From Mucilaginibacter sp. MD40 (GTDB lineage Bacteria; Bacteroidota; Bacteroidia; Sphingobacteriales; Sphingobacteriaceae), in NCBI RefSeq assembly GCF_002288635.1, contig NZ_NRSW01000001.1, positions 1,766,548-1,830,547 of the forward strand: DNA of 64,000 bases, given 5' to 3'. Under the pieces are notes generated by a model. That model was given only the letters and a program-made list of their open reading frames with translations, did no database searches and was not told the DNA's origin. Position numbers and translations under genes: made by a program. Below, piece by piece: positions 45,849 to 55,108 of the stretch. Each line of letters begins with the position of its first letter. Position 1 is the first letter of the stretch.

Positions 45849-46978
45849 AGTATTTTCTTTAACGTTTGCGGGATGCAGTGATCTGTAAGCGCGCGATGCT
45901 GTCCGTTTATCTTCAATTTCTTACGCTTTTCAGGGTTGTTTTTTAATTCGGTTATCTTGGCTGATAGCTCTACGGCAGTTTTATACGTTTCTATTTCGTT
46001 GCCAAGCTCATATAATTGGTCAAGTCCCGGCGTGCATTCGGTGAGGTAGCATGCCCCCAGCACAGGCGCCTCAATATCTCTCAGCCTGGAGTAAGTATCA
46101 GGCTGATGTAGCGGGAACGCGTATGAGGGATAGCGGTTAACACCAAGGGTGATCATGCTGCCCGAGGTAAGCAGGTTATATTCATCATACGGAGGAATGC
46201 CTTTGAGCTTTGTTGATAACGTGCGGCTCATTTCTATATGTAGCCTGCGTTGCTTTAGTTTTTCCGCGTAACCACGCACACCATATTTGCTTACCACCTT
46301 TAACTGATGGGCTATTTTTTCATTTAAGCCGTATTGTGGCTGATGTATTTGTGCTATCGACGTTTGCTGCCAACCGCTGCCATAAACTGCCAGATCTATA
46401 TCAGGCGTAAGCTTTAAAAGTTCTTCCAATAATAAATGGCGTTGTATATCCTTTGAGCCTATGAAGGTGATCTGCTGGTTTACCTCGGCTTTAAAACCCC
46501 TGTATTCAGGAGCCACCCACATGGGCATTGGCAGGTGGATAAAGTTATAACCCGCTTTCTCATATATTTCCAATGCTTTGTACTCGGGTACCCAGTTCAG
46601 GTCAAATACGCCAAATTCTTTAGGGGCCTTTTTAAACTCGCGCACATTGTCGCAAAAAAAGTTCACAGTAGGTATGCCCATGTTCTTTATCTGCTTAACT
46701 GCACCCACGTCAACCTGGTGCGGATACAGATAACTCAGGAAAACATCGGGCCTATTGTTTTTCAGATATTTGATGGTTTGCTCCCAGACATCAGCCCGCC
46801 ATTGGCTAAGCATATCAACAGATTGTGGTACCAGGCCTTTCGCCCAATCAACATCAGGGCACTCCATCCATTCATGGCCAGCCTCTTTTATCCCGTTTTT
46901 AAGGTAGTGTTCCCAAAAATCATAGGCTGGTACAGGATGCCTTACCGGCGATTGTAGGAATGATAAAAAGAACTTCAT
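45830..46978 (-). CDS. CgeB-like glycosyltransferase
   Basis: A 382-residue protein resembling CgeB/DUF3880-type transferases. It has the N-terminal half with DVFLSYLYPHQVDVGAVKQ and PTVNFFCDNVREF, and the C-terminal donor half with GVNRYPSYAFPL, REIDPVL-like APVLGACYLTECTPGLDQLY, then a helical tail (ITELKNNPEKRKKLKINGQ). Exact family uncertain; the glycosyltransferase assignment is supported by fold-type motifs and by operon context. Confidence 0.75.
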   Translation of the reverse strand: MKFFLSFLQSPVRHPVPAYDFWEHYLKNGIKEAGHEWMECPDVDWAKGLVPQSVDMLSQWRADVWEQTIKYLKNNRPDVFLSYLYPHQVDVGAVKQIKNMGIPTVNFFCDNVREFKKAPKEFGVFDLNWVPEYKALEIYEKAGYNFIHLPMPMWVAPEYRGFKAEVNQQITFIGSKDIQRHLLLEELLKLTPDIDLAVYGSGWQQTSIAQIHQPQYGLNEKIAHQLKVVSKYGVRGYAEKLKQRRLHIEMSRTLSTKLKGIPPYDEYNLLTSGSMITLGVNRYPSYAFPLHQPDTYSRLRDIEAPVLGACYLTECTPGLDQLYELGNEIETYKTAVELSAKITELKNNPEKRKKLKINGQHRALTDHCIPQTLKKILCRLSL

Positions 46979-47673
46979 TCTATGATCTCTTCGCGCTGGT
47001 TGTTACCTGCAACCAGGCCGCGTATACCTAACTGCGGCAGCAGTGCTACGTTTAGCTTACCTCTTTTTAGCACATTGGCGGCCGCAAATTCAATAGATGC
47101 ATTTACCGGTATGTACGGTTTTTTAAAAGCGAGTTGAATTGTTTTTTTGATAAGGCTACGTATACCCACTATCCGTTCGGGGTAGGCAAACACTTCCGTA
47201 AGGCAATCTTTTAAGAAGCACTGAAGCTTATCCGCATCCTTTACCCAGTAGCCGCGTGTTGAAACAGCCCCGTTACGCGAGTGGTACTCATACCCCTTAA
47301 CAGCGAATGCTGGAAAGTCCGGTACTGTAAAATGTTCTGTAAGGCAATACCTGCCGCTTATTTTAAATATAGGCTGGTCTTTTGGTAGATGCTCGCTCAG
47401 CAATAAAAGCATCAGTATCTCATTAATGCCCTTATTATCAAACTGATATTGATTGGTGTGATAAACGTTTAAATGCCTGGAACCAGTAAATATGCTTTGC
47501 AGATCAGCCTCAGTTAAAGAAGGAGAATTATCAACCAGGTAAACATGCTCAAAGCCATGTTGATAAAGGCTTTTTACTGTTTGCAAGGTTTGCGCCAAAC
47601 GTTCATTATCATTATAAAATCCCCTTGTGCTTTTATTGCCCGGTTGAAGTGTGGAGGTAATAACGGCGATCAT
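46975..47673 (-). CDS. Unrecognised protein of the exopolysaccharide operon
   Basis: I do not recognise the family. The 232-residue product begins MIAVITSTLQPG and contains FEHVYLVDNSP (near residue 40) and FKISGRYCL (near 105). These suggest a small GT-A-like Rossmann domain without an obvious DxD motif. It starts and ends in ATGA overlaps with glycosyltransferase genes. A sugar-transfer or modification role is inference from context. Confidence 0.65.
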   Translation of the reverse strand: MIAVITSTLQPGNKSTRGFYNDNERLAQTLQTVKSLYQHGFEHVYLVDNSPSLTEADLQSIFTGSRHLNVYHTNQYQFDNKGINEILMLLLLSEHLPKDQPIFKISGRYCLTEHFTVPDFPAFAVKGYEYHSRNGAVSTRGYWVKDADKLQCFLKDCLTEVFAYPERIVGIRSLIKKTIQLAFKKPYIPVNASIEFAAANVLKRGKLNVALLPQLGIRGLVAGNNQREEIIE

Positions 47674-48659
47674 TTCTGACGAGGTTTAAAAATATTACCC
47701 TTCAAAAAATTGGTGAACTGTGGGCCTAATATACTCCTTGCCCTTTTTTTTACCTTCTCTTTAGGCGAAAGATACTTCGGAGAAGTTATACCCAATTTTT
47801 TAATGCTGTCTGTTATCTGTCGCCTTATTAACGGATATGCCGGATACATGCTATTGTAGATGCTTTGCAAACTACGGGTATACGCTTTTTTTAAGGCTTC
47901 TGTTGGTTCTCTGGACGAGATATGCTCATACCTTAAACCGAGCGAATGGATAAGCGATATATAATGCCTTTCTAATTTACGGGCCGATAAGCTAAAGTTA
48001 TTGTTGGTGTATTTCCTGTAGTAATTATATCCACCGGTTTTAACTATACCATTAGCCTGGAGTAAAACCCTGCAAAAGTATTCACCATCATCATCAACGC
48101 TCAAGCTTTCGTTCCATGGCCCGGCCTTTTCTATTATTTCTCTTGGCGTAAGCCAGGCATTGGGCTGTACCATTGAGCCATTATCGCCGTAGCCTCCCCA
48201 TAAATGGGTTAAGAACCATGCTGGGTTATCACTATCTATGAGAAATTGTTCCTCATACGCCGATGGGGTGCTGTCTTTGTGTGGACTACCGTCGGTAAAA
48301 TGGATGGTACTGCAAACAGCTATTTTCTCAGGTGCATCTTTTAATGCTTTTATCTGTAGCTCAATTTTATCCTTACTAAGCAGGTCATCCGCATCTAAAA
48401 ACTGGATAAAATCGCCGGTAGCATGCTTTAATCCGGCATTACGCGCGGCACTTGCGCCTATGTTGGGCTGACTGATCACCTTCACCCATTCGCATTGATA
48501 CGTTTGGGCAATTGACAATGACCGGTCTGTTGAGCCATCATCTATCACAATGACCTCATTGTGAGGCCAGGTTTGCGCCATGGCCGATGCTATTGCCTCG
48601 CTTATGTATTTTTCGGCATTATGCACGGGTATAATAATAGATACGAGTGGTTCAGCCAT
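47670..48659 (-). CDS. Family 2 glycosyltransferase
   Basis: A 329-residue GT-A enzyme: PLVSIIIPVHNAEKYISEA (residues 4-22), VIDDGSTDRS, and the metal motif FLDADDLLSKDK near residue 90. It is most likely inverting and cytoplasmic, adding one sugar to the lipid-linked unit. It overlaps the next gene by four bases and the previous by eight. Confidence 0.93.
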   Translation of the reverse strand: MAEPLVSIIIPVHNAEKYISEAIASAMAQTWPHNEVIVIDDGSTDRSLSIAQTYQCEWVKVISQPNIGASAARNAGLKHATGDFIQFLDADDLLSKDKIELQIKALKDAPEKIAVCSTIHFTDGSPHKDSTPSAYEEQFLIDSDNPAWFLTHLWGGYGDNGSMVQPNAWLTPREIIEKAGPWNESLSVDDDGEYFCRVLLQANGIVKTGGYNYYRKYTNNNFSLSARKLERHYISLIHSLGLRYEHISSREPTEALKKAYTRSLQSIYNSMYPAYPLIRRQITDSIKKLGITSPKYLSPKEKVKKRARSILGPQFTNFLKGNIFKPRQK

Positions 48660-49587
48660 GTCTGAGATATGGTTTAAGCAGACGGATCATTTTTTCTCTT
48701 GCCCAGGCACCAAAGAATGGGTTAATGCGGGTAAGAAGTTTAAACCCTGTACTGCCTTCGGGGCTGTAAGGGTAGCCTAAACGTTTGCTTAGATCAATAG
48801 CCTTATGTACATATTCCCAATCCTGACAAGAAGCAAGGGTAGCTATACACAGCCACAGTTGCCTTGCTAATTCCAGTGGATATTTTTGGCCATGCGTAGA
48901 CGCGGTTTTTGATAAAACATGGTAATTGGCTCTTGCGCACTTGAGCACGTTGGAGGCCGACATGCTTTCGCTATACCGGTAGTTGATGCAGGTTACTCGG
49001 GGCAGGTAATCAAACCTGTAATTATGCTTTGCTAACCGCTGGTGAAAGGCGTTATCCTCGTTGTAGAGGACTTCTTTATCCAGATCGAAACCGCCGGCTT
49101 TTAAAAAAGCCTCACGTTTATACACGCCAAAGTTTACAATTTTATTGTTGATGGCGTACCTGAGCGGGTCGGCATGTAATTGTTCGCTATCATGATTGGG
49201 GCGACCTAATAGTTTGCCCGTATGGGCGTCTGTATAATCAAAGTTGAGCAGCAGCACTTCAAATTTATTGCCCTTATGTTTAATCCAATGATGTACCTCG
49301 GTAGTAAAATTGGGTAACACATCATCATCAGCATCGTGGAAGTGTATCCAATCGCATGTCGTTACTTCCGCCAATCTGTTTTTGCCGGATGCGCAGCCAC
49401 GGTTGACGTCGCCTTGTATTACTTGGACACCGTATTTTTGAGCAATAGTTGCCGTATCATCAGTACTGCAATCGTTATAAACCCATATTTCATTAAAGGA
49501 TATAGGTTGTTCTTTTGCCGAGTTTAACAAGCGGGGCAAATACTTTTCGGCATTGTAGGCGGGTATACAGAGCGCTAAAGTATCCAA
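48652..49587 (-). CDS. Family 2 glycosyltransferase
   Basis: A 311-residue GT-A enzyme: LALCIPAYNAEKYLPRLLNS, YNDCSTDDT and the metal motif FHDADDDVLPNF near residue 85, plus ED at EVLYNEDNAFHQRL. The start is TTG at 49587, two bases from the previous stop; no ATG lies nearby. Sugar unknown. Confidence 0.92.
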   Translation of the reverse strand: MDTLALCIPAYNAEKYLPRLLNSAKEQPISFNEIWVYNDCSTDDTATIAQKYGVQVIQGDVNRGCASGKNRLAEVTTCDWIHFHDADDDVLPNFTTEVHHWIKHKGNKFEVLLLNFDYTDAHTGKLLGRPNHDSEQLHADPLRYAINNKIVNFGVYKREAFLKAGGFDLDKEVLYNEDNAFHQRLAKHNYRFDYLPRVTCINYRYSESMSASNVLKCARANYHVLSKTASTHGQKYPLELARQLWLCIATLASCQDWEYVHKAIDLSKRLGYPYSPEGSTGFKLLTRINPFFGAWAREKMIRLLKPYLRHG

Positions 49588-49589
49588 AG

Positions 49590-50912
49590 TTATTGCCTGT
49601 ATTTACCTTTTATGCGTTTAAGCAGATATTGCACCAGTTTTTTTAATGGCTGTTTATTTAGCACTTCTTCCAGCGTTTGGCTTTCATTGCCCGGAGAATA
49701 GATATGCCGCAGAAATACATTCGTATTTGATGGAGTGAAGTTTTGCAGTACCAATGCATATTCATTTATATATGCCTCGATAAGCTCTTGGCTATTGAGT
49801 TTTTCCTCAATAGTTTGCTGTGCTGCCGCTGCCATCTTATTGAATTCGCTTTCGGTAAGCGAGTTCATCCTAATAAGGCACTCCGCTAAAGCCTGCGTAT
49901 CATTGGCTGCATAGGTGTACCCATTGCGGCCATTCTCAATTAATTCTGCCGCACCGGCACCGTTAGCACATATCACGGGCGTGCCGGCTGCCATCAACTC
50001 TGCACAGGTAAAATTAAACATATCCCAAACAGATGGTACAATGCCAAACTTGGCTTTCCGTTGCATTGCCAGCACATCGTGATGGTTTACCGGCTTTTTT
50101 ACTTCAATAAGTTTGCACCATATGTTGGGATAGCTCAATTGCAGATACTCGTTAGTAGTAAGCACTTTATCATAAGCCACATCGCGTCCATACCACTTTA
50201 ACGGTACTATAGTTTTTAATTCACTAACGGCTTTACAAAGCTCCTCGGGGCCTTTCCACTTTTGTATGCGTGCGGTTATGAGGCCGTAATTGTCCCTTTC
50301 GGATAGGCTTAAAGGAGAAGCCATAACCGGGCAGTATACCGGTGGCAGATATTGAATATCGGTGCCTTTTAACATACCAGACCAAAACTGCTGGTTTGCT
50401 CGGCTATGTGTAATTATCCTGTCTGATAAGGGTAGCAGCGATAATTCAGTATGCATATTAGCATCAATGCCGGGGCCTGTATCGCTGTTGTTTTCGTGTA
50501 AGGCTATCTGGCCGGCGCTGCCGTGCAGGCGCGAAATAACCGGTTTATTGTGGTGGATAAGCCATGGTACATAACCCAGGCCAAAGTCGGTACACTCAAC
50601 CACATCGAAACCTTCACCCTGGTTGGCCTGCTGCCACATGGCCCATGCGGCAGCTATATTATTGCGGTATTCAGGCAGAAAAGTCAACTTATCAAATCGG
50701 GTAAGGTACTCATGGTACAGAGCCGGATCAAGATACGCTATCTCTACACCTTCGTGTTCGAAATTATCGGTACCCTGCACATAGCCGCTGCCCAGTATAA
50801 CCTTCACACGTTGGCAATGCGGCTTTATGGCTTTAATATAATGCTGATAGTAGGTAGATATACCTCCGCCAGAGTGTGGATAGTATTCAGGAAGAACAAA
50901 TAAGATGTTCAC
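49590..50912 (-). CDS. Family 4 glycosyltransferase
   Basis: A 440-residue GT-B enzyme: N-terminal LPEYYPHSGGGISTYYQHY, middle KPVISRLHGSAGQIALHENN, and donor-domain motifs GLITARIQKWKGPEELC and FNFTCAELMAAGTPVICANG. The start codon is GTG at 50912, four bases after the methyltransferase stop. Role as above, one step of repeat-unit assembly. Confidence 0.9.
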   Translation of the reverse strand: MNILFVLPEYYPHSGGGISTYYQHYIKAIKPHCQRVKVILGSGYVQGTDNFEHEGVEIAYLDPALYHEYLTRFDKLTFLPEYRNNIAAAWAMWQQANQGEGFDVVECTDFGLGYVPWLIHHNKPVISRLHGSAGQIALHENNSDTGPGIDANMHTELSLLPLSDRIITHSRANQQFWSGMLKGTDIQYLPPVYCPVMASPLSLSERDNYGLITARIQKWKGPEELCKAVSELKTIVPLKWYGRDVAYDKVLTTNEYLQLSYPNIWCKLIEVKKPVNHHDVLAMQRKAKFGIVPSVWDMFNFTCAELMAAGTPVICANGAGAAELIENGRNGYTYAANDTQALAECLIRMNSLTESEFNKMAAAAQQTIEEKLNSQELIEAYINEYALVLQNFTPSNTNVFLRHIYSPGNESQTLEEVLNKQPLKKLVQYLLKRIKGKYRQ

Positions 50913-50916
50913 TATT

Positions 50917-51891
50917 TCAGGCTTTTATCCAGGCTGAGCAAAAATGCCTGCCGTTTTGGTCGTTACTTAACGCCAGTTCATGTTCTAATTTTCTGTAACG
51001 TTCATCCAGGTTACTGCCCATGGTTCCGTAGAAACCGTAAGTGCGATAACTGATCAGTGTATTATTTTTGAGGTAATTAACCAGTTGCTCCTTACTGATA
51101 CCGGCGCCCGCAGAGTAGGGTAAACCTTCTACATGGATATCGGTTACGCTCCATATTTCACTATCTGTAAGTGGTTGGTTAATAATTTTTTGCTCGAGCA
51201 GCTTTTTGTTAACCCGGTTAATATAATCGGGCTCCTTAAACAGTCGTTTTGCTTTATGGATAGCACGCTCTATTATGGTTTTATTAACCCGCTTGCTTTC
51301 ATAGTATTGCTGGTACTCCTTTTTTCGGCCCTCTAAAACCTGATTATTCTGTGCTTCCGAGGCCGGGTCTTGCATGGTAATGAGCAGCGCCCCGCTTTTT
51401 TGTAACGAACTGATCTTTTCAAGAAAAGCGGGCAGGTCCGGTATGTGATGCAATACCGATGATATCAGGATAATGTCGTACTGTTCATGCAATATATTCA
51501 CATCTCCGTTAATGTCTAACACTTTCTTTCCCCATTTTGCAGAGCGTTTTACCGCCTGTTTGAGCATTTCTTCCGACGTATCCAGCAGATGTATTTCCGC
51601 GACGCGGCTATCCATATCAGCATTCAGCAGCATTTGTGTGGCTAAGCCTGTACCGCAGCCTACATCCAGCATTTTAAGCGGCTGGTTATTTTTAATGTGG
51701 GGCTTAACATCCGCTATCAGTAAATCGTATTGTACAGGCAAGCTCTCCCACATTTCGGTATGCAGCTTATCGTAGTGTTTAGCCTCCTCGTTGTGAAATA
51801 TGACATTTACCCGGGCATGAAATTCCCTCGCGTCAGTAAGGTTTGATTTTTGCCTGATCAACGGCTCAAGTGTTTTTAAATACTCACTCAT
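50917..51891 (-). CDS. Class I SAM-dependent methyltransferase
   Basis: A 324-residue enzyme with motif I MLDVGCGTGLATQMLL (about residues 73-88) and IILISSVLHHIPDLPAFLEK. The long C-terminal part (from about residue 175) is unusual and might bind a sugar-phosphate or lipid acceptor. It lies directly after wzt, with an eight-base overlap, so it may cap or decorate the chain before export, as methyltransferases do in some ABC-exported O antigens; that is inference. Confidence 0.87.
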   Translation of the reverse strand: MSEYLKTLEPLIRQKSNLTDAREFHARVNVIFHNEEAKHYDKLHTEMWESLPVQYDLLIADVKPHIKNNQPLKMLDVGCGTGLATQMLLNADMDSRVAEIHLLDTSEEMLKQAVKRSAKWGKKVLDINGDVNILHEQYDIILISSVLHHIPDLPAFLEKISSLQKSGALLITMQDPASEAQNNQVLEGRKKEYQQYYESKRVNKTIIERAIHKAKRLFKEPDYINRVNKKLLEQKIINQPLTDSEIWSVTDIHVEGLPYSAGAGISKEQLVNYLKNNTLISYRTYGFYGTMGSNLDERYRKLEHELALSNDQNGRHFCSAWIKA

Positions 51892-53131
51892 TTAGTCGGA
51901 TAAATTCGGCATTGATAATTCCTTCGTCGGCCTTGCGGATATGATTATCCCAGACAGCACTGATGGTGAACATGCCTATTTCAGTACCCCATACCCAATC
52001 ATTATCGGTATCGCCCCAGGCGCCAAGGGCAATGGTATATTCTCCGGGGCGTAGTATTCCCGCTTTGATATTAAATGAAGCATTAAACTTCCCGGAGGCG
52101 AGATGTCGCCCTGCGGCAACTTCCCGCAATGTAAATAAACGGACTCCTGCATGGTACACAGCTAATATAAACACCACGCGGTTGAAATCTTTAACTACGT
52201 CGCCCTCAATATTAAAGCAAAGTGGTTGGGCCATACTAATAACAGCATGGTCATCGGCCGAGTTGTTGATCCATATTTTATGAAACAGCAACTGATCTTT
52301 CAGATTGCCGTTAAGTATACGGGTGATGTTATCAGTACGGTTCAAAAGCTGGTTGTAAGTGTTAATGGCGTTACTCACCGGCTCAATACTTTGCAGCAGG
52401 CCATTATTAAGCACCATGCCCGTATTGCACAGGCTTTTAATGCTGCCCATGTTATGCGATACAAAAAGTACGGTGCGACCCTCGCCTTTACTAACATCCT
52501 GCATTTTACCCAGGCATTTTTGTTGGAACTCGCTATCACCTACGGCCAGCACTTCATCAACGATGAGTATTTCTGATTCGAGGTGGGCGGCAACCGCGAA
52601 AGCCAGCCTCACATACATACCCGAGGAATAGCGTTTTACCGGGGTATCTACATACCTGTCAATACCGGCGAAGGCTATAATCTCGTCAAACTTCCTTTTT
52701 ATTTCGCCTTTACGCATACCCAATATGGCACCGTTCAGGAATATGTTTTCGCGGCCCGTAAGCTCGGGATGAAAGCCTGTACCTACTTCAAGTAAGCTGG
52801 CAATACGGCCTTTTACCTTTACAGAACCTGCGGTAGGAGAAGTAACACGGCTTAATATTTTTAGTAAGGTGCTTTTTCCGGCACCGTTACGGCCAATAAT
52901 CCCTACGGCATCACCCTGCTCGATATCAAAATCAATATCACGCAAGCTCCACACCACATCATTGGTGCCTTTTTGCGTACGGTCGTTTGTTTCGCCAATC
53001 TTTAGGAAGGGGTCTTCCTTACCACGCAGCCGGGCCCAGTATCGCTCCAGGTCGCGCGAGATAGTTCCCGTACCGAAGTCGCCCAGTTGGTAGGCTTTGG
53101 AAAGGTTTTCGGCTTTAATGGCTATGCTCAT
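51884..53131 (-). CDS. Polysaccharide ABC exporter ATPase, Wzt-like
   Basis: A 415-residue ATPase with Walker A GRNGAGKSTLLK (residues 80-91), a YSSGMYVRLAFA signature, and Walker B ILIVDEVLAVGD. A Wzt-type C-terminal extension (from about residue 250) forms a beta-sandwich that in O-antigen systems recognises the chain end. Its partner permease gene lies directly upstream with a one-base overlap. The module exports a lipid-linked glycan across the inner membrane. Confidence 0.93.
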   Translation of the reverse strand: MSIAIKAENLSKAYQLGDFGTGTISRDLERYWARLRGKEDPFLKIGETNDRTQKGTNDVVWSLRDIDFDIEQGDAVGIIGRNGAGKSTLLKILSRVTSPTAGSVKVKGRIASLLEVGTGFHPELTGRENIFLNGAILGMRKGEIKRKFDEIIAFAGIDRYVDTPVKRYSSGMYVRLAFAVAAHLESEILIVDEVLAVGDSEFQQKCLGKMQDVSKGEGRTVLFVSHNMGSIKSLCNTGMVLNNGLLQSIEPVSNAINTYNQLLNRTDNITRILNGNLKDQLLFHKIWINNSADDHAVISMAQPLCFNIEGDVVKDFNRVVFILAVYHAGVRLFTLREVAAGRHLASGKFNASFNIKAGILRPGEYTIALGAWGDTDNDWVWGTEIGMFTISAVWDNHIRKADEGIINAEFIRLNE

Positions 53132-53994
53132 CAGATGGTGTCTACAAATGATTTTTCGGCTTTGTTATACACTATGGTTCCCAACAGCAATATAACAATG
53201 GTAGCTAATGTACAATACAGCAGCAAACCTAAATCTAAGCTACCCTTCCCTAAAAAACCATACCTGAAAGTTTCAATAATGGCGGTAATTGGGTTGTATT
53301 TGATCATCCAGCTGTATGCGGGAAATTTTGCCTGCGCTTCTGACAATGGGTAAACTACCGTTGTGGCGTACATTAACAATGGTACGCCAAAGGTTATTAC
53401 AAAAGCCAGGTCGCGGTATTTAGTAGTTACGGCTGATATCAGCATGCCCAGCCCAAGCCCCTGCGCGGCAATTAATAGCAGCAGTACGGGGAAAAGCAGC
53501 GCATACATATTAATACCAGTCAGATGACCCTTTGCATAATAGAATACCAAAAGAACCACGAATAATATAAACTGAACAGCAAACCTGATGAGGTTAGATG
53601 CTACAATACTCAGTGGCATAATGAGCCGTGGAAAATATACCTTGCTCATGAGCGCTGTATTATCTTTAAAAACAGTTGATGTTTTGGTGAGGCACTCGGC
53701 AAAATAGTTCCATAATATGGTGCCGGCCAGGTAAAAAAGTGGTTTCGGTACCCCATCAGTTGGTATGCCGGCCAGATTGCCAAAAACCAGGGTATAAAAT
53801 ATGATGGTGATAACCGGCTGTACAAAAAACCAAATAGGCCCTAATATAGTTTGCTTGTAAAAGGATACAAAATCACGCCGTACCAGCAGCAGGAGCAGGT
53901 CGCGGTATTGCCAAACCGCTTTAAGGTTAAGGTCGAACAGGCTGGTACGTGGTTTTATTTCCAGATCCCAGTGTTCTTTACCTGGTTCAGTCAT
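53131..53994 (-). CDS. Polysaccharide ABC exporter permease, Wzm-like
   Basis: A 287-residue ABC-2 permease with six helices. The pattern RDLLLLLVRRDFVSFYKQT near residue 33 and FFVQPVITIIFYTLVFGNL fits the Wzm/TagG family. It forms the transport channel for Wzt. Its start overlaps the GT4 gene upstream by eight bases. Confidence 0.93.
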   Translation of the reverse strand: MTEPGKEHWDLEIKPRTSLFDLNLKAVWQYRDLLLLLVRRDFVSFYKQTILGPIWFFVQPVITIIFYTLVFGNLAGIPTDGVPKPLFYLAGTILWNYFAECLTKTSTVFKDNTALMSKVYFPRLIMPLSIVASNLIRFAVQFILFVVLLVFYYAKGHLTGINMYALLFPVLLLLIAAQGLGLGMLISAVTTKYRDLAFVITFGVPLLMYATTVVYPLSEAQAKFPAYSWMIKYNPITAIIETFRYGFLGKGSLDLGLLLYCTLATIVILLLGTIVYNKAEKSFVDTI

Positions 53995-55108
53995 GCTGTA
54001 TCATGGTTTGCAGGGTTTCAACATAGTTAAGTTCGCTAAAATACTGCAGGCATTTCTGTTGCAACAGCTTTTTATCATCAATAGTTAAAGGGTTGGCTAA
54101 GCAAGTGGCAATGGCGTTTTCCAGCTCTTGCTCAGCATCAGGGTTTATCGCTTTGCCCAGTTCGCCGTTACGTATAGCATCCAGGCTGCCATCAACGTTG
54201 CCGCAAATAACAGGCAGGCCGCAGGCCAGCGCTTCAATAAATACAATACCAAACCCTTCCTTTTTGCTGGGCAATACAAAATTATCAGCCATTAAAAAGT
54301 GTTCGGCTAGTTCCTGTTCGGGAATGTAGCCGGTTAAAATTACGGCATCATCCAGTTTACTCTCATTGATCAGCTGTTTTACCCGCCTACCTTCGGCCTC
54401 ATCATAGGCGCCAGCCAATACATATTTTATGTTGGGGTGATTAATCTTTAGGTTAGCAACAGCCCTGATTACCCTATCGTACCCTTTGTATAGCTCGGTT
54501 GATGACAGCCGTGTAAGACTAAAGATGATCTGATTGTTTTGGCTTAACCCGTATCTGTTAAGTAAATGTGCGGGTTTTGAGAATTCACGCGGCAGGTTCA
54601 TGAACGGATCCAGTACATTATTGAGTACAACACATTTATCAGGCGAGGTGCGGTGCCATTTAAAAAGCTGCGAACGGGTAAAATTGCTCACACATAAAAC
54701 TTTATCGCATTTGTTTAACAGGCGGCGTTTGTGGTAGGGCAGGGGGCGCCATACTTCAATACCATGGGCAATAAGCCAGATCTGTGTTCGCGGATGTATA
54801 AGTTTTATAAAAAGCCCCGCCAGCGCAAGGTTGATATGACTTAATATGACTACATCATTTTTGGCAGGACTCAACATAGTCTTCCATAAAAAATGTATAC
54901 GTTGATGCCGGTAGCCCTCAAAGCTGGCTTGTGGTACATACTGTGGCATCAAATCGTTATTGCTGTCATACAGCGATGCCAGTTTAAATTTCCAACCATT
55001 TTTTCGCGATAAGGTAAACAGGGAATGCGCCAGCACGCGGGTCATTTTTTGTATGCCGCCGGTGCTGCTAAAGGTTTGGAGCGATAAGAGATAAATGCTT
55101 TTAAACAT
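53987..55108 (-). CDS. Family 4 glycosyltransferase
   Basis: A GT-B enzyme of about 373 residues from the ATG at 55108 (MFKSIYLLSLQTF), which overlaps asnB by eight bases. An upstream TTG at 55132 would add eight residues. N-terminal FSSTGGIQKMTRVLAH, donor domain FSLTRLSSTELYKGYDRVIRA, and EX7E in KKEGFGIVFIEALACGLPVI. Sugar unknown. Confidence 0.92.
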   Translation of the reverse strand: MFKSIYLLSLQTFSSTGGIQKMTRVLAHSLFTLSRKNGWKFKLASLYDSNNDLMPQYVPQASFEGYRHQRIHFLWKTMLSPAKNDVVILSHINLALAGLFIKLIHPRTQIWLIAHGIEVWRPLPYHKRRLLNKCDKVLCVSNFTRSQLFKWHRTSPDKCVVLNNVLDPFMNLPREFSKPAHLLNRYGLSQNNQIIFSLTRLSSTELYKGYDRVIRAVANLKINHPNIKYVLAGAYDEAEGRRVKQLINESKLDDAVILTGYIPEQELAEHFLMADNFVLPSKKEGFGIVFIEALACGLPVICGNVDGSLDAIRNGELGKAINPDAEQELENAIATCLANPLTIDDKKLLQQKCLQYFSELNYVETLQTMIQHD

